In this document: piece after piece, positions 38,577-47,158 of the stretch
Position numbering within the stretch: the stretch's first letter is position 1
Layout of the letters: the number at the start of each line of letters is the position of its first letter
NCBI RefSeq assembly: GCF_000758545.1
Contig: NZ_CP009279.1
Span: 186,001-250,000, forward strand
Direction of reading: 5' to 3'
From: Paenibacillus sp. FSL H7-0737
Lineage (GTDB): Bacteria; Bacillota; Bacilli; Paenibacillales; Paenibacillaceae
Length of the DNA stretch: 64,000 nt
Notes under the pieces: generated by a model
The model's database searches: none
Seen by the model: the letters and a program-made list of their open reading frames with translations, nothing else
What the model was told of the DNA's origin: nothing
Translations under genes and position numbers: made by a program

Positions 38577-38639
38577 TTGACAGGTGAGAAAATAATGAGT
38601 ATCCTCAGTAATGTATAATACTGAGGATACTCATTATTT
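38577..38639 (+). promoter_or_regulatory. MFS promoter overlapped by a 21-bp perfect inverted repeat
   Basis: TTGACA (38577-38582), a 17-base spacer, and TATCCT (38600-38605). The arms 38590-38610 and 38619-38639 (each 21 bases, core GAGTATCCTCAGTA) are exact inverted copies with an eight-base loop that contains TATAA. The repeat covers the -10 and transcription start, the expected place of a repressor operator. Confidence 0.75.
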
Positions 38640-38691
38640 ATCTTTTTACTTATAGTTCATTATGAATTTAATCAGAAAAGAGGTTTAGATC

Positions 38692-40080
38692 ATGACGGAT
38701 ACATCATCACAAAATGCAGATAAGCTGCTGAAAATACTTGTAGTTACCTTAATATTCTCGGTTATGAACGGTACGATGTTCAATGTAGCTCTCCCTGAGA
38801 TCGGCAAAGAGTTTAATCTCGTTCCATCGCAGGTTAGTTGGATTATGACCAGTTATATGGTGGTTTACGCGGTAGGTTCTATCGTCATGGGGAAATTGGC
38901 GGATAAGTATCGGTTGAAGGATTTGTTAACGTATGGACTGCTTATATTCGCTCTCGGTTCATTAATAGGTCTGCTTGCTAGTGAGTTTTGGATTATTATT
39001 CTGGGCCGTGTAATTCAAGCTGCCGGTGCTTCCGTTCTTCCTGCAACAGCAATGATCATTCCGATCCGATATTTTGCTCCAGAGAAGAGGGGGAGAGCAC
39101 TTGGGACTTCTGCGGTTGGGTTAGCGCTTGGTAATGCTTTGGGACCGGTCGCTGCAGGCCTTATCACCAGCTTTGGAAGCTGGAGACTCATGTTCGTCCT
39201 TTCCTTGCTTCCGCTACTGACGCTTCCTTTCTTCCGAAAGTATTTAGATAATGCGAGAGGGAAGGCAGGAAGTATTGATGTCCTTGGTGGCGGGTTACTA
39301 GCTGCAGCAGTTGCAATCTTCTTGCTTGCCATCACACAGATGCAAGTATGGCTGTTCCTTGTAGGACTTGTTTTGTTAGCCTTATTCATCATTCGGATTC
39401 GGAAAGCAGTCGAGCCCTTTATTAAACCTGTTTTGTTCCGTAACAAAACCTATTCAATCGGGTTACTGCTTGCCTTTACGACGACAGCTATGAGCTTTAG
39501 CATGACATTCATGACACCGCAATTTCTAGCGACAGTGAATGGTTTGTCCCCTTCGACCATTGGGTTCGTGTTAGTACCAGCTGCTATTGCTTCGGCTATC
39601 ATGGGACGCAAGGGTGGCAGGTTGGCTGATGATCGCGGTAATTTCGCACTTGTGTTCGTCGCTTCAGTATTATTATTTCTTGCTTTCTCCCTACTCTCTA
39701 CTTTTATTGGATTATCGGCATATTTCATTGCCATCATTTTAATATTAGGGAACGTGGGCCAGACTTTCATGCAAATCTCGATGTCCAATACGATTTCGCG
39801 GACGCTGCCAAAAGAGGAAACAGGAGTGGGTATGGGACTACTCTCCATGATCAATTTTATCTCTGGCGCGATGGCCATGAGTGTAGTCGGGAAAATGCTC
39901 GACAAGGGTACTGCTGTTGTGCAGTTCAATCCTTTGAATACTAACGCTACTGCTCATGTGTATAGTAATATTTTTCTCGTCATGTCCCTAGTGATTATTG
40001 CGGTAGTTGTGATTTACCGTTATCAGTTTGGTACGGGTGCTCCCGGGTCGATGAGTATTAAGAAAAAAATGGAGGTTTAA
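38692..40080 (+). CDS. MFS drug-efflux-type transporter (DHA family)
   Basis: Major facilitator of 462 residues with about 14 hydrophobic segments. The motif A loop is GKLADKYRLKDLLTYG, and motif C-like GNALGPVAAGLITSFGSWRLMF is characteristic of proton-driven exporters. It fits the DHA2/EmrB-QacA type. Substrate unknown. ATG 38692 follows AGAGG. It is divergent from the marR gene at 37960, with a strong operator-like inverted repeat in between. The stop codon is followed at once by a 17-codon ORF using the GGAGG at the end of this gene. Confidence 0.9.
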   Translation: MTDTSSQNADKLLKILVVTLIFSVMNGTMFNVALPEIGKEFNLVPSQVSWIMTSYMVVYAVGSIVMGKLADKYRLKDLLTYGLLIFALGSLIGLLASEFWIIILGRVIQAAGASVLPATAMIIPIRYFAPEKRGRALGTSAVGLALGNALGPVAAGLITSFGSWRLMFVLSLLPLLTLPFFRKYLDNARGKAGSIDVLGGGLLAAAVAIFLLAITQMQVWLFLVGLVLLALFIIRIRKAVEPFIKPVLFRNKTYSIGLLLAFTTTAMSFSMTFMTPQFLATVNGLSPSTIGFVLVPAAIASAIMGRKGGRLADDRGNFALVFVASVLLFLAFSLLSTFIGLSAYFIAIILILGNVGQTFMQISMSNTISRTLPKEETGVGMGLLSMINFISGAMAMSVVGKMLDKGTAVVQFNPLNTNATAHVYSNIFLVMSLVIIAVVVIYRYQFGTGAPGSMSIKKKMEV

Positions 40081-40197
40081 GTATGCCGCATTCAGCGCCT
40101 TATGGATATTATTCCCTCTATAAATTCAGCGCATGAAAAACCCATGGAGGTTATAATAGATACAAAGAAGAACCGATGTTTGCTAACCAACAGTACA

Positions 40198-40238
40198 ATA
40201 GACCCCGTATCTTACGATGGGTGGGGTCTATTTTTTTT
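40198..40238 (+). terminator. Terminator after the MFS unit
   Basis: AATAGACCCC/GGGGTCTATT hairpin with a 15-base loop and eight Ts. Confidence 0.85.
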
Positions 40239-40294
40239 GGCGTAAGGCTGTAATGGGAAAATTGTGGAGTCGGTATTATTGAAAGGTGATTTAA

Positions 40295-41182
40295 ATGTTA
40301 AAAGCTTATGGTTGGCTCACTTTTTGTGTAGTCGTATGGGGCAGTAATTTTGTGTTTGGAAAGATCTTAGTTGAGGACTTCTCCCCCGGTCTATTAACTT
40401 CACTGAGACTTTTATTTATAGTGTTATGTCTAGTAGGAATAACGGCTTACAAAAAGAATTTTAAGCTGGTGAGTAAATCGGATGTATTCCTAATCTTATC
40501 TCTAGGTGTTATTGGTGTGTTTATTAATCAATGGTCCTTTTTTAAAGGGCTGCAAACAGCTGATCCAACAACATCTGCAATCATTTTAGCTATGACTCCT
40601 ATTTTAACGGGTTTATTAGCGGCAGTTTTTTTAAAGGAAAGATTAACGATCCGTATGTTGATGGGGTCTATTCTAGCGATCATAGGCATTTATTTTGTCG
40701 TTGTAAAAGGGGGATCCTCCTCTTTGCATTTTGATAAAGGACTACTGTGGATTGTTGTAACGATGATAACCTTCTCCATTATGATTATTATGACTAGGGT
40801 ACTCTCACAAAGAATAGATCCGTTCACGATTACTTTATATTCGAATCTGGTGGGCTTTATTGTATCGATCCCATTTGCCTTCTCGTTAGATACACCTTTA
40901 CGAATGAGCTCGAATATTACGGATTGGGCTCTGCTGATCGGAACCGCTGTTGTTGTACATGGTGTAGCTACACTGGTTTGGAATAACAATATTCGCCATG
41001 TTGATGCTTCAAAAGCGTCTGTATTATCTAATTTAGAGCCTTTTGTAGCCATGCTTATGGGATTAATATTATTGTCCAAACCTATTACAGGTGTAGAAAT
41101 ATTAGGGTCTTTGTTTATTTTAGTAGGAGTTATGCTATCTACGTATCAACGAAAAATGCGATATAAGCGTACATTAGGCTGA
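40295..41182 (+). CDS. EamA/DMT-family transporter
   Basis: Drug/metabolite transporter of 295 residues with ten membrane helices in two EamA repeats. The first repeat starts WLTFCVVVWGSNFVFGKIL; the second has LLWIVVTMITFSIMIIMTRV and ends with ASVLSNLEPFVAMLMGLILL, the usual second-repeat signature. ATG 40295 follows GAAAGGTGA. Family members export amino acids or other metabolites; the substrate here is unknown. No operon partner. Confidence 0.92.
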   Translation: MLKAYGWLTFCVVVWGSNFVFGKILVEDFSPGLLTSLRLLFIVLCLVGITAYKKNFKLVSKSDVFLILSLGVIGVFINQWSFFKGLQTADPTTSAIILAMTPILTGLLAAVFLKERLTIRMLMGSILAIIGIYFVVVKGGSSSLHFDKGLLWIVVTMITFSIMIIMTRVLSQRIDPFTITLYSNLVGFIVSIPFAFSLDTPLRMSSNITDWALLIGTAVVVHGVATLVWNNNIRHVDASKASVLSNLEPFVAMLMGLILLSKPITGVEILGSLFILVGVMLSTYQRKMRYKRTLG

Positions 41183-41282
41183 TTTTATGAGTCTTTAGAT
41201 GTTCTGAAGTTAATCAAGCAAATGAAACCATTTTATGGTATGTTTTTTGCGATGGATGTTATAACTTGGGAGCTGCATAAGG

Positions 41283-41942
41283 ATGATAGGGAATACGACA
41301 GGGAATGCGACAGACAAAGAACGGACGATATTTGATCATGCTGGAAATACGATTAAGACAGAAGATCGAGAGATTCGAATTCTTGCCAAGTATGAGGAAC
41401 CGTTGGTTGTCTTGTTAGGAAATGTGCTTAGCGATGAGGAGTGTAATGAGTTAATTGAATATTCTAGGCAACGATTGCAACGTTCAAGAATTGGTGAAGA
41501 CCATGCTGTCAATCCGATTAGAACGAGCAGTGGTGTGTTCTGTGAGGAGAATGAGACGGTTACAAGAATCGAGAAACGATTCTCTCAAATTATGAATATT
41601 CCTATCGAGCATGGTGATGGCTTGCAAGTTCTGCTGTATATCCCTGGCCAAGAGTATTTACCCCATCATGATTTCTTCACTCAAACGAGTCGAGCAAGTA
41701 GCAATAATCGAATTAGTACGCTCGTGATGTATTTGAATGATGTGGAGGAAGGTGGAGAAACAGCTTTCCCTATGCTTAATTTAACAGTGAGTCCTAACAA
41801 AGGTATGGCGGTCTACTTCGAATATTTTTACGATAATCATGAATTAAACGAGTCCACCTTGCATGCAGGTACGCCAGTGATCAAAGGCGAAAAGTGGGTT
41901 GCAACGATGTGGATGAGAAGACAAGTCCTTCGCTCATCATAG
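41283..41942 (+). CDS. 2-oxoglutarate/Fe(II) prolyl 4-hydroxylase-like enzyme
   Basis: Non-heme iron dioxygenase of 219 residues, close in size and motifs to Bacillus anthracis prolyl 4-hydroxylase. The iron ligands are His128 and Asp130 (LPHHDFF) and His194 (LHAGTPVI); Lys204 (GEKW) would bind 2-oxoglutarate. The peptide substrate is unknown; collagen-like or elongation-factor targets are known for other bacterial members. ATG 41283 has an overlapping AAGG and a GGGAG about ten bases upstream. It is a single gene ended by the GACACC-type terminator. Confidence 0.9.
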   Translation: MIGNTTGNATDKERTIFDHAGNTIKTEDREIRILAKYEEPLVVLLGNVLSDEECNELIEYSRQRLQRSRIGEDHAVNPIRTSSGVFCEENETVTRIEKRFSQIMNIPIEHGDGLQVLLYIPGQEYLPHHDFFTQTSRASSNNRISTLVMYLNDVEEGGETAFPMLNLTVSPNKGMAVYFEYFYDNHELNESTLHAGTPVIKGEKWVATMWMRRQVLRSS

Positions 41943-41962
41943 AGGTATGAACAGATACTAAG

Positions 41963-42010
41963 TTCCACATGGAGTATCAGTAAAGACACCTTAAAAGGTG
42001 TCTTTTTTCA
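41963..42010. terminator. Terminator with the TCCAYATGGAGTATCAG module
   Basis: TTCCACATGGAGTATCAG (41963-41980) repeats the module seen at 24232 and 27385, followed by the hairpin AAAGACACCTT/AAGGTGTCTTT and Ts. It serves both converging genes. Confidence 0.8.
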
Positions 42011-42025
42011 TTTTAACGGCAATGT

Positions 42026-42634
42026 CTACTCCACCAAAACGCCATTAATGAACGTCATAGTTTTATCTTTGAATTCAAGGATAAATTTGTTTGGAAAATC
42101 CAGATCGGTTTGAATCTCCGTCCCCAACATAACTTTTTTTCCTACATCATCAAAGGGATTGTGAATCAAGCCTCTAGGGGTATACCTAGTTTCGGAACCG
42201 ATCACATTATTATTTTCATCGCGGATAAATTTAGTTTTTCCTGAGAACACCAAGTCCTTGCCGTTTTGCAAAGTCAGATGAACCTCCAAATGAGTCTTTG
42301 TCTTCTGATAATCGATGGTCACATCTTTAGAGGACACAGGGAAGCCAATCACAAAAAGTCCAATAAGAGCTGCAGCCAGTATGATTACCGATAAGATGGA
42401 AAGGACGATTACCTTTATGTTTTTTGATTTCACCTTTTTAAAATAATTAAGATTGTTAACTTCTTCTTTATCAACAATAGGCACGTTTAGATTTGCTGTT
42501 GCGGTCATTTCATTATATGACTGAAGGCAGCTTTCGCAGGTTTGCAGATGTTTTTCAATCTCTTCGTTGCTATGTAAAGAGGTTAGCTTTTCGATATAGG
42601 AGGGCAATAAATCCTGAATGATCTCGCATTTCAT
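42026..42634 (-). CDS. Anti-sigma factor with zinc-finger (zf-HC2) domain
   Basis: Membrane protein of 202 residues. The N-terminal zinc anti-sigma domain has HSNEEIEKHLQTCESC, the His-x3-Cys-x2-Cys core. One transmembrane helix follows at about 72-96 (VIVLSILSVIILAAALIGLF). The extracellular part of about 105 residues is beta-rich and probably senses the signal. It overlaps the sigma gene by four bases (ATGA), so the two are translationally coupled. No protease-cleavage motif can be pinpointed. Confidence 0.9.
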   Translation of the reverse strand: MKCEIIQDLLPSYIEKLTSLHSNEEIEKHLQTCESCLQSYNEMTATANLNVPIVDKEEVNNLNYFKKVKSKNIKVIVLSILSVIILAAALIGLFVIGFPVSSKDVTIDYQKTKTHLEVHLTLQNGKDLVFSGKTKFIRDENNNVIGSETRYTPRGLIHNPFDDVGKKVMLGTEIQTDLDFPNKFILEFKDKTMTFINGVLVE

Positions 42635-43113
42635 GAAGATCTTCCTTTCATTAATTTTTGTTTTCCACGGTAAAAGGTAACTCTTGCCCAGGTTTCATCC
42701 CTTCCGAGAATTTCGCCAATTTCCCGAAAGCTGAATTCTCCGGTCAAACGCAGATACAATACTTCCTTGGTATTTGGATCAAGTAAATGAAGCTGTTTAA
42801 ATAACTCCATTTTGTCTTGAGCTAAAATGAACTCAGTTTCTGTTGAATTTGCGTTAGAAAAAGGAGGGTCTTCTAATTCACAAGTCTTCCTTTTGTTCTG
42901 CTTGTCCAGTTCCTGATACCACACATGCTTAGCAATCTGACAAAGCCATACATATACTTTGCAGGTTCCATCGTATTTGTGTATGGACTTTATAGCTCTA
43001 TAAAAGGTTTCTTGGGTGATTTCTTCTGCCAGTAAGTGATTATGACAAAAACTAAATACGAATTTATATACTTGGGTTGAATATTCCCTGTATAATTCCT
43101 CGTTGTCCTGCAT
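42631..43113 (-). CDS. ECF-type RNA polymerase sigma factor
   Basis: Sigma-70 family, extracytoplasmic-function type, 160 residues. Region 2 is at about 10-75 (EEITQETFYRAIKSIHKYDG) and region 4 at about 108-155 (TKEVLYLRLTGEFSFREIGEILGRDETWARVTFYRGKQKL). ATG at 43113 follows GAGGAGGTGAACG. Its promoter region holds TGTAAC and CGGATA 15 bases apart, an ECF-like pattern, suggesting positive autoregulation. The partner anti-sigma gene overlaps its end. Confidence 0.93.
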   Translation of the reverse strand: MQDNEELYREYSTQVYKFVFSFCHNHLLAEEITQETFYRAIKSIHKYDGTCKVYVWLCQIAKHVWYQELDKQNKRKTCELEDPPFSNANSTETEFILAQDKMELFKQLHLLDPNTKEVLYLRLTGEFSFREIGEILGRDETWARVTFYRGKQKLMKGRSS

Positions 43114-43135
43114 CCGTTCACCTCCTCACTTTATA

Positions 43136-43162
43136 TATCCGTAAAAAGCTATAAACGTTACA
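43136..43162 (-). promoter_or_regulatory. Candidate ECF-type autoregulated promoter
   Basis: On the minus strand TGTAACGTTT (starting at 43162), a spacer, then CGGATA (43136-43141). The -35 resembles the AAC motif used by ECF sigma factors. No good SigA promoter competes here. Confidence 0.5.
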
Positions 43163-43309
43163 GCCTTTCTAAAATAATTATGAGTATAACGAAATAACGC
43201 CTCGGGTGTGTAGTATGATAAAAATCCTTAGAAATGTAAAAAAAGAATGACTGCTTTTCCTCTATAATTAGATGAGATCTTATTGTACAAGTTACAAGGG
43301 GGCTCATAA

Positions 43310-43651
43310 ATGACAATAAAGGTGAACCGAAAGTTAAATGAAGGTCCTAAAATTCAAAAAGAACAAGATATTGTCACGAAAATGATTCGTATATATTGTA
43401 AGAAAAAACATCACCATAAGGGGCTTTGCAACGAATGTCAGGATCTAAACGACTATGCTCTGAAGAGGTTAGCTTATTGTAAGTTCGGGGAAGTGAAAAC
43501 GGCTTGTGCTAAATGCCCTATTCATTGTTATAAACCGGAGTATCGTCAAAGAATAAAAGGGGTTATGCGTTTTTCAGGTCCATGGATGTTACTGTATCAT
43601 CCCATTGAGTCAATTAGGCATATTCCATTACCCAATAAGCTGAGGAAATAA
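43310..43651 (+). CDS. YgbA_NO-type (nitrous-oxide-stimulated promoter family) protein
   Basis: Small cytoplasmic protein of 113 residues with a Cys-rich core: CNECQDLNDYALKRLAYC, then CAKCPIHCYKP and RFSGPWMLLYHPIESIRH. This matches the YgbA_NO family (PF11756). In enteric bacteria ygbA is induced by nitric oxide through NsrR. The four to six conserved Cys may bind a metal or Fe-S cluster; the role is not settled. ATG 43310 follows CAAGGGGGC. It stands alone, with a terminator shared with the convergent permease. Confidence 0.85.
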   Translation: MTIKVNRKLNEGPKIQKEQDIVTKMIRIYCKKKHHHKGLCNECQDLNDYALKRLAYCKFGEVKTACAKCPIHCYKPEYRQRIKGVMRFSGPWMLLYHPIESIRHIPLPNKLRK

Positions 43652-43655
43652 GTAA

Positions 43656-43684
43656 AAAACGGACATCATTTGATGCCCGTTTTA
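43656..43684. terminator. Bidirectional terminator
   Basis: AAAACGG-A-CATCA / TGATG-C-CCGTTTT hairpin with a two-base loop, flanked by A- and T-tracts. Confidence 0.75.
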
Positions 43685-43703
43685 AGATCTAGCATTTTAC
43701 GTT

Positions 43704-45056
43704 CTATTTTCCACTTGGCAGTAGTTTATTCAATAAGATCGCTGCCAATGAAGCCGCTAGGATAGGTGAGCCCAATAAATATTGCACGAATGAAGGCAAG
43801 GAATGCAAGTAGTCGCCAGGAATGAGTACCAAAGCTAACGTGATAATCATCGGTATTGCGATAATATACATTTCTTTCTCGCCAATCGTTACGTTCTTCA
43901 TTACCTGTACACCATTAATTGCAATGATCCCGCAGACGATAGCGAAGACGCCGCCGATTACAGCGGATGGAATGGAAGAGATCAGAGCAGCTAATTTACC
44001 AGAACAACCGAAGAGGACAAACCATCCTCCTACTGCGAGGAAAACCCGGCGGGAGGCAACACCTGTGATGGAGATAATGCCCGCATTGGTAGAATAGCCT
44101 GTTACAGGTGTTGAACCGAGTGCAGAAGCAATAAGACAGCCAATCCCCTCACCGATAACCCCTTTATTAATATGTTCGTCTGTTAAAGGTTTATTGATTA
44201 CGTTGCTGACAGCAAACCAGGTACCTGTTGTTTCAGCTAGCAGTACGAGATAAATAATAACCATGGTGATAATAGCCGAAAAGTTGAACGAGAATCCGAA
44301 ATCTACAAAAGCGATACGAGGCATGCTAAACCAGTTCGCTTTGCTAATCGCTGAGAAATCTAACACACCCATCAAGTTAGCAGAGATACATCCAACTACT
44401 AACGCCATCATGACGGAAATAATTCGGAAGATCGATCCTTTATTACGGAACATAGAACCGAGAATCACGAATAAAAGGAGTGTACCTGCTGAAATAAGGG
44501 CTAACAAAACGTTCTGATTGATTGAAGCGCCTGAAGCTCCATAGATATTGTCTCTTATAGCAACAGGTAATAAAGAAAGACCAACTATGAATATGATCGT
44601 ACCACCTACAATGGGTGGGATAAAGTTCTTAACGATTTTATTAAAGATCCCGACATAGCCCAAAATAATAACTAGAACCGCACCGATTAAGCTGGCACCT
44701 AACACGGAACTCCAACCCAGCTCCCCGCCGCCACTAGCGGCATAAATACTGACAATCGCACCAAGCGGAACATAAGATGGACCTTGCGCGATAGGAAGCT
44801 TCATACAGAAATAAGTCTGCACAATCGTTGCAAGTCCAGCAGCAATAAAGGTAGATTGAATCAACGCGCTTGACTGATTCGGTTGTAAGCCGATTAACAT
44901 TGCAATCAGGAAAGGAACCACATAAACGTCCATTGCCAATACATGTTGAAAGCCTAGGATGATGGATTTACCGAAGGAAACTTTTTCATCGGGTAGAACG
45001 GTTAATAGTTGTGACTTCAATGGCGCTTGATCTTGTACGTTTGCTTGTGTTTCCAC
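43704..45056 (-). CDS. NCS2-family purine (xanthine/uracil-type) permease
   Basis: Nucleobase:cation symporter-2, 450 residues and about 12-14 membrane helices. Motifs include GPSYVPLGAIVSIYA, the ETTGTWFAVSNVIN segment with the conserved Glu, and TPVTGYSTNAGIISITGVASR, the NCS2 signature. The start is GTG at 45056 (METQANVQDQ) after AAGGTGGG. It is 38 bases downstream of the guanine deaminase gene on the same strand, so the pair probably imports and deaminates guanine or a related purine. Confidence 0.9.
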   Translation of the reverse strand: METQANVQDQAPLKSQLLTVLPDEKVSFGKSIILGFQHVLAMDVYVVPFLIAMLIGLQPNQSSALIQSTFIAAGLATIVQTYFCMKLPIAQGPSYVPLGAIVSIYAASGGGELGWSSVLGASLIGAVLVIILGYVGIFNKIVKNFIPPIVGGTIIFIVGLSLLPVAIRDNIYGASGASINQNVLLALISAGTLLLFVILGSMFRNKGSIFRIISVMMALVVGCISANLMGVLDFSAISKANWFSMPRIAFVDFGFSFNFSAIITMVIIYLVLLAETTGTWFAVSNVINKPLTDEHINKGVIGEGIGCLIASALGSTPVTGYSTNAGIISITGVASRRVFLAVGGWFVLFGCSGKLAALISSIPSAVIGGVFAIVCGIIAINGVQVMKNVTIGEKEMYIIAIPMIITLALVLIPGDYLHSLPSFVQYLLGSPILAASLAAILLNKLLPSGK

Positions 45057-45094
45057 TCAGATGCCCACCTTATATTTTCTAGTTTTATCGATCC

Positions 45095-46459
45095 TTAACG
45101 TGAATGAACCTTTTCACCCTGTACCCAGACTTCACGGATATTCTCAGGTCGAGCTAAATACATCATCTTTTGAAACACGTCCTCTAAATCTTCATTCCCA
45201 TCAAAAATAGGCAATCTAGCCGATGGTAATTTCGTATCAATAATTTGAACATCCCATGTATAGCCTTCTAGTATCCGACCGATAGGTAAGCTTAAACTTT
45301 TACCACCGCCAGCAGTAGCAAGATAGAAAGCTTCATCAATCTTAATCCGTGATCCTAGTAATCCACGCTCTTGTGCAGGAAGGGAAGGATTAACGCCATC
45401 CTCTAGCATTCTTGAAGACATTACAGCCTGTCTTATGTTATCGAAGAGACTAGGTGAAAAACCGCCAGAAATATCAGACCCTAAACCAATCTCTACACCT
45501 TTGGCGTGGAAATGAGCGATAGGGATGACACTATTGGCAAAATAAGCGTTTGATATTGGACAATGCGCAATAGCCGTTCCTGTCTCCGCAAATAACTCTA
45601 CATCCTCTTCTTCTAAAAAATTACAATGTGCCATTACAGATTTATCACGGAGTAGACCGAAATCATGCAAGGCAAAAGCATCGTTCTTCTGGAATCGTTC
45701 TTGTACATAACCATGTGCCCAATCACTTTCACTACAGTGCGATTGAATATGAGTATCATATTTGGCGGCTAAGTCTCCTAGACCTTGCAAAGCCTCATTT
45801 GTACAGCTAGGAATGAACCTAGGTGTCACTACTGGATAAACACCTTGCTTAGTAGATTTGGCTAGTTCTTTTACCGCTAGTATAAATTCTTCTGTATCTT
45901 TAATTGCGGTGTCGGTGTCAGTGTCGCGATAGTATTCTGGATTTCCTTGAGGGTTGTCCATTACCACTTTTCCAACGAGTCCGCGTTGCCCTTTATCCGC
46001 ACATATTTGGGCTAATAGTAAACTGGCTTCTTTATGCACCGTTGCAAAATAAAGGGCTGTAGTAGTTCCGTTCGCGAGTAAAGTATCAACCGCATCAGAG
46101 TAGACCTTTTTAGCAAAATCCAGGTCCGAAAACTTAGACTCCAGTGGGAAGGTGTACGTATTTAACCAATCATAGAGTGGAATATCTAATGCAGTTCCAG
46201 ATTGAGCCCACTGCGGGGCGTGAACATGCAAGTCGATAAAGCCAGGCAAAAAATACTGACCTTCAGCTAATCGATGGAAGTTGTCTTGGTCTTGATAAGT
46301 AGCTAGTAAAGTTTGATAGTCGGGTTCTTCTGGTGAAACGATCTTTTCTATCATTCCATCTGTATTAATGCAGTAGAGATGGTCTTTTAAAATTTGAATT
46401 TCCTTTGGTGATTTGCTTGAAAATGAAGTGCCTAGGAATATTTGCATATATTCAGTCAT
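45095..46459 (-). CDS. guaD: Guanine deaminase (amidohydrolase family)
   Basis: Amidohydrolase-type guanine deaminase, 454 residues, converting guanine to xanthine and ammonia. The metal site has LPGFIDLHVHAPQWAQSG (His-x-His), HIQSHCSESDWAHG, MAHCNFLEEED and LGSDISGGFSPSLFDNI with the catalytic Asp. The APQ(W/Y) after HVH is typical of guanine deaminase. This is unlike the small cytidine-deaminase-fold GuaD of B. subtilis. ATG at 46459 follows AAGGCGG. It leads the unit with the purine permease. Confidence 0.9.
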   Translation of the reverse strand: MTEYMQIFLGTSFSSKSPKEIQILKDHLYCINTDGMIEKIVSPEEPDYQTLLATYQDQDNFHRLAEGQYFLPGFIDLHVHAPQWAQSGTALDIPLYDWLNTYTFPLESKFSDLDFAKKVYSDAVDTLLANGTTTALYFATVHKEASLLLAQICADKGQRGLVGKVVMDNPQGNPEYYRDTDTDTAIKDTEEFILAVKELAKSTKQGVYPVVTPRFIPSCTNEALQGLGDLAAKYDTHIQSHCSESDWAHGYVQERFQKNDAFALHDFGLLRDKSVMAHCNFLEEEDVELFAETGTAIAHCPISNAYFANSVIPIAHFHAKGVEIGLGSDISGGFSPSLFDNIRQAVMSSRMLEDGVNPSLPAQERGLLGSRIKIDEAFYLATAGGGKSLSLPIGRILEGYTWDVQIIDTKLPSARLPIFDGNEDLEDVFQKMMYLARPENIREVWVQGEKVHSR

Positions 46460-46473
46460 GATTTCCGCCTTAA

Positions 46474-46548
46474 TGTTCGTCTTTTGGTGTTCGTTTGTTA
46501 TTATAATCCGTAAAAAATGATAAGTCTATACCTAAAGTCGAACGAACA
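46474..46548 (-). promoter_or_regulatory. guaD-permease promoter with GTTCG/CGAAC repeats
   Basis: On the minus strand TAGACT (46523-46528), a 17-base spacer, and TATAAT (46500-46505). Two CGAACA motifs lie downstream (46474-46479, 46488-46493) and an inverted TGTTCGTTCG lies upstream (46539-46548). These resemble the halves of PurR boxes. PurR control is an inference. Confidence 0.5.
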
Positions 46549-46693
46549 AAGGGGTTGGGCGCTGAATTATGCTCTGATTAGATCAAAATTGTTAGGATTA
46601 CGTAAAATGTATGCGGTTACTTACTTATGCTATAATACATATAGATAAATAAGGTTAAGCGCTTAAGAAAAATGGGTTAGGAGTGTTACTGAA

Positions 46694-46882
46694 ATGAGAA
46701 GATATAACTTTTGGCGTCCGATCATGCTAATTATTGTCGCGTTGCTTACGAGAAGCCTGGTGACTAACGTATGTATTTTGTTTGGTATGCAGACTGAAGT
46801 AGCGAGTAGTATAGGTACGCTGGGCATGGTCATCGCCGGTTTAGTGATGTATAATCGCATGAACATTCGTCGTCGAAAATAA
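46694..46882 (+). CDS. Small two-helix membrane protein
   Basis: Protein of 62 residues with two hydrophobic segments (about 8-30 and 36-53) and basic ends (MRRYNFWRP, NRMNIRRRK). ATG 46694 lies nine bases after TAGGAGTG, and a TATAAT is present at about 46631. It has no recognised family. Signals and composition support a real small gene. Confidence 0.6.
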   Translation: MRRYNFWRPIMLIIVALLTRSLVTNVCILFGMQTEVASSIGTLGMVIAGLVMYNRMNIRRRK

Positions 46883-47026
46883 CGAACAGATTTCTAGAAT
46901 CCGATCTATTTGGTTAATTAATAAGATATGAAATTAGCGCAGGAGCATTTGCTGACCCGTTATACATAAAAATAAATCCATCGGGATTTGTTTTTAGGAC
47001 ATAGCCAGTATCATAGAAAATAATGA

Positions 47027-47054
47027 AAAGGACACCCTTAAGGGTGTCTTTTTT
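47027..47054 (+). terminator. Terminator before the ABC exporter
   Basis: GACACCC/GGGTGTC hairpin with TTAA loop and six Ts, of the same type as the other GACACC terminators in this window. Confidence 0.8.
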
Positions 47055-47158
47055 GGGTTGTTCAAGTAACTATACAAAATAATTATAGTCATTCTTTCAT
47101 CTTTACCACTGTAAATATATGTGAGTAAATAGGTGGGTAAAGAAAGGGGAGAAAAAGA

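Noticed and set aside
46460..46600. Purine riboswitch ahead of guaD
   Set aside because: The conserved purine-aptamer junction sequences are not present; only promoter and CGAAC-type repeats are seen.
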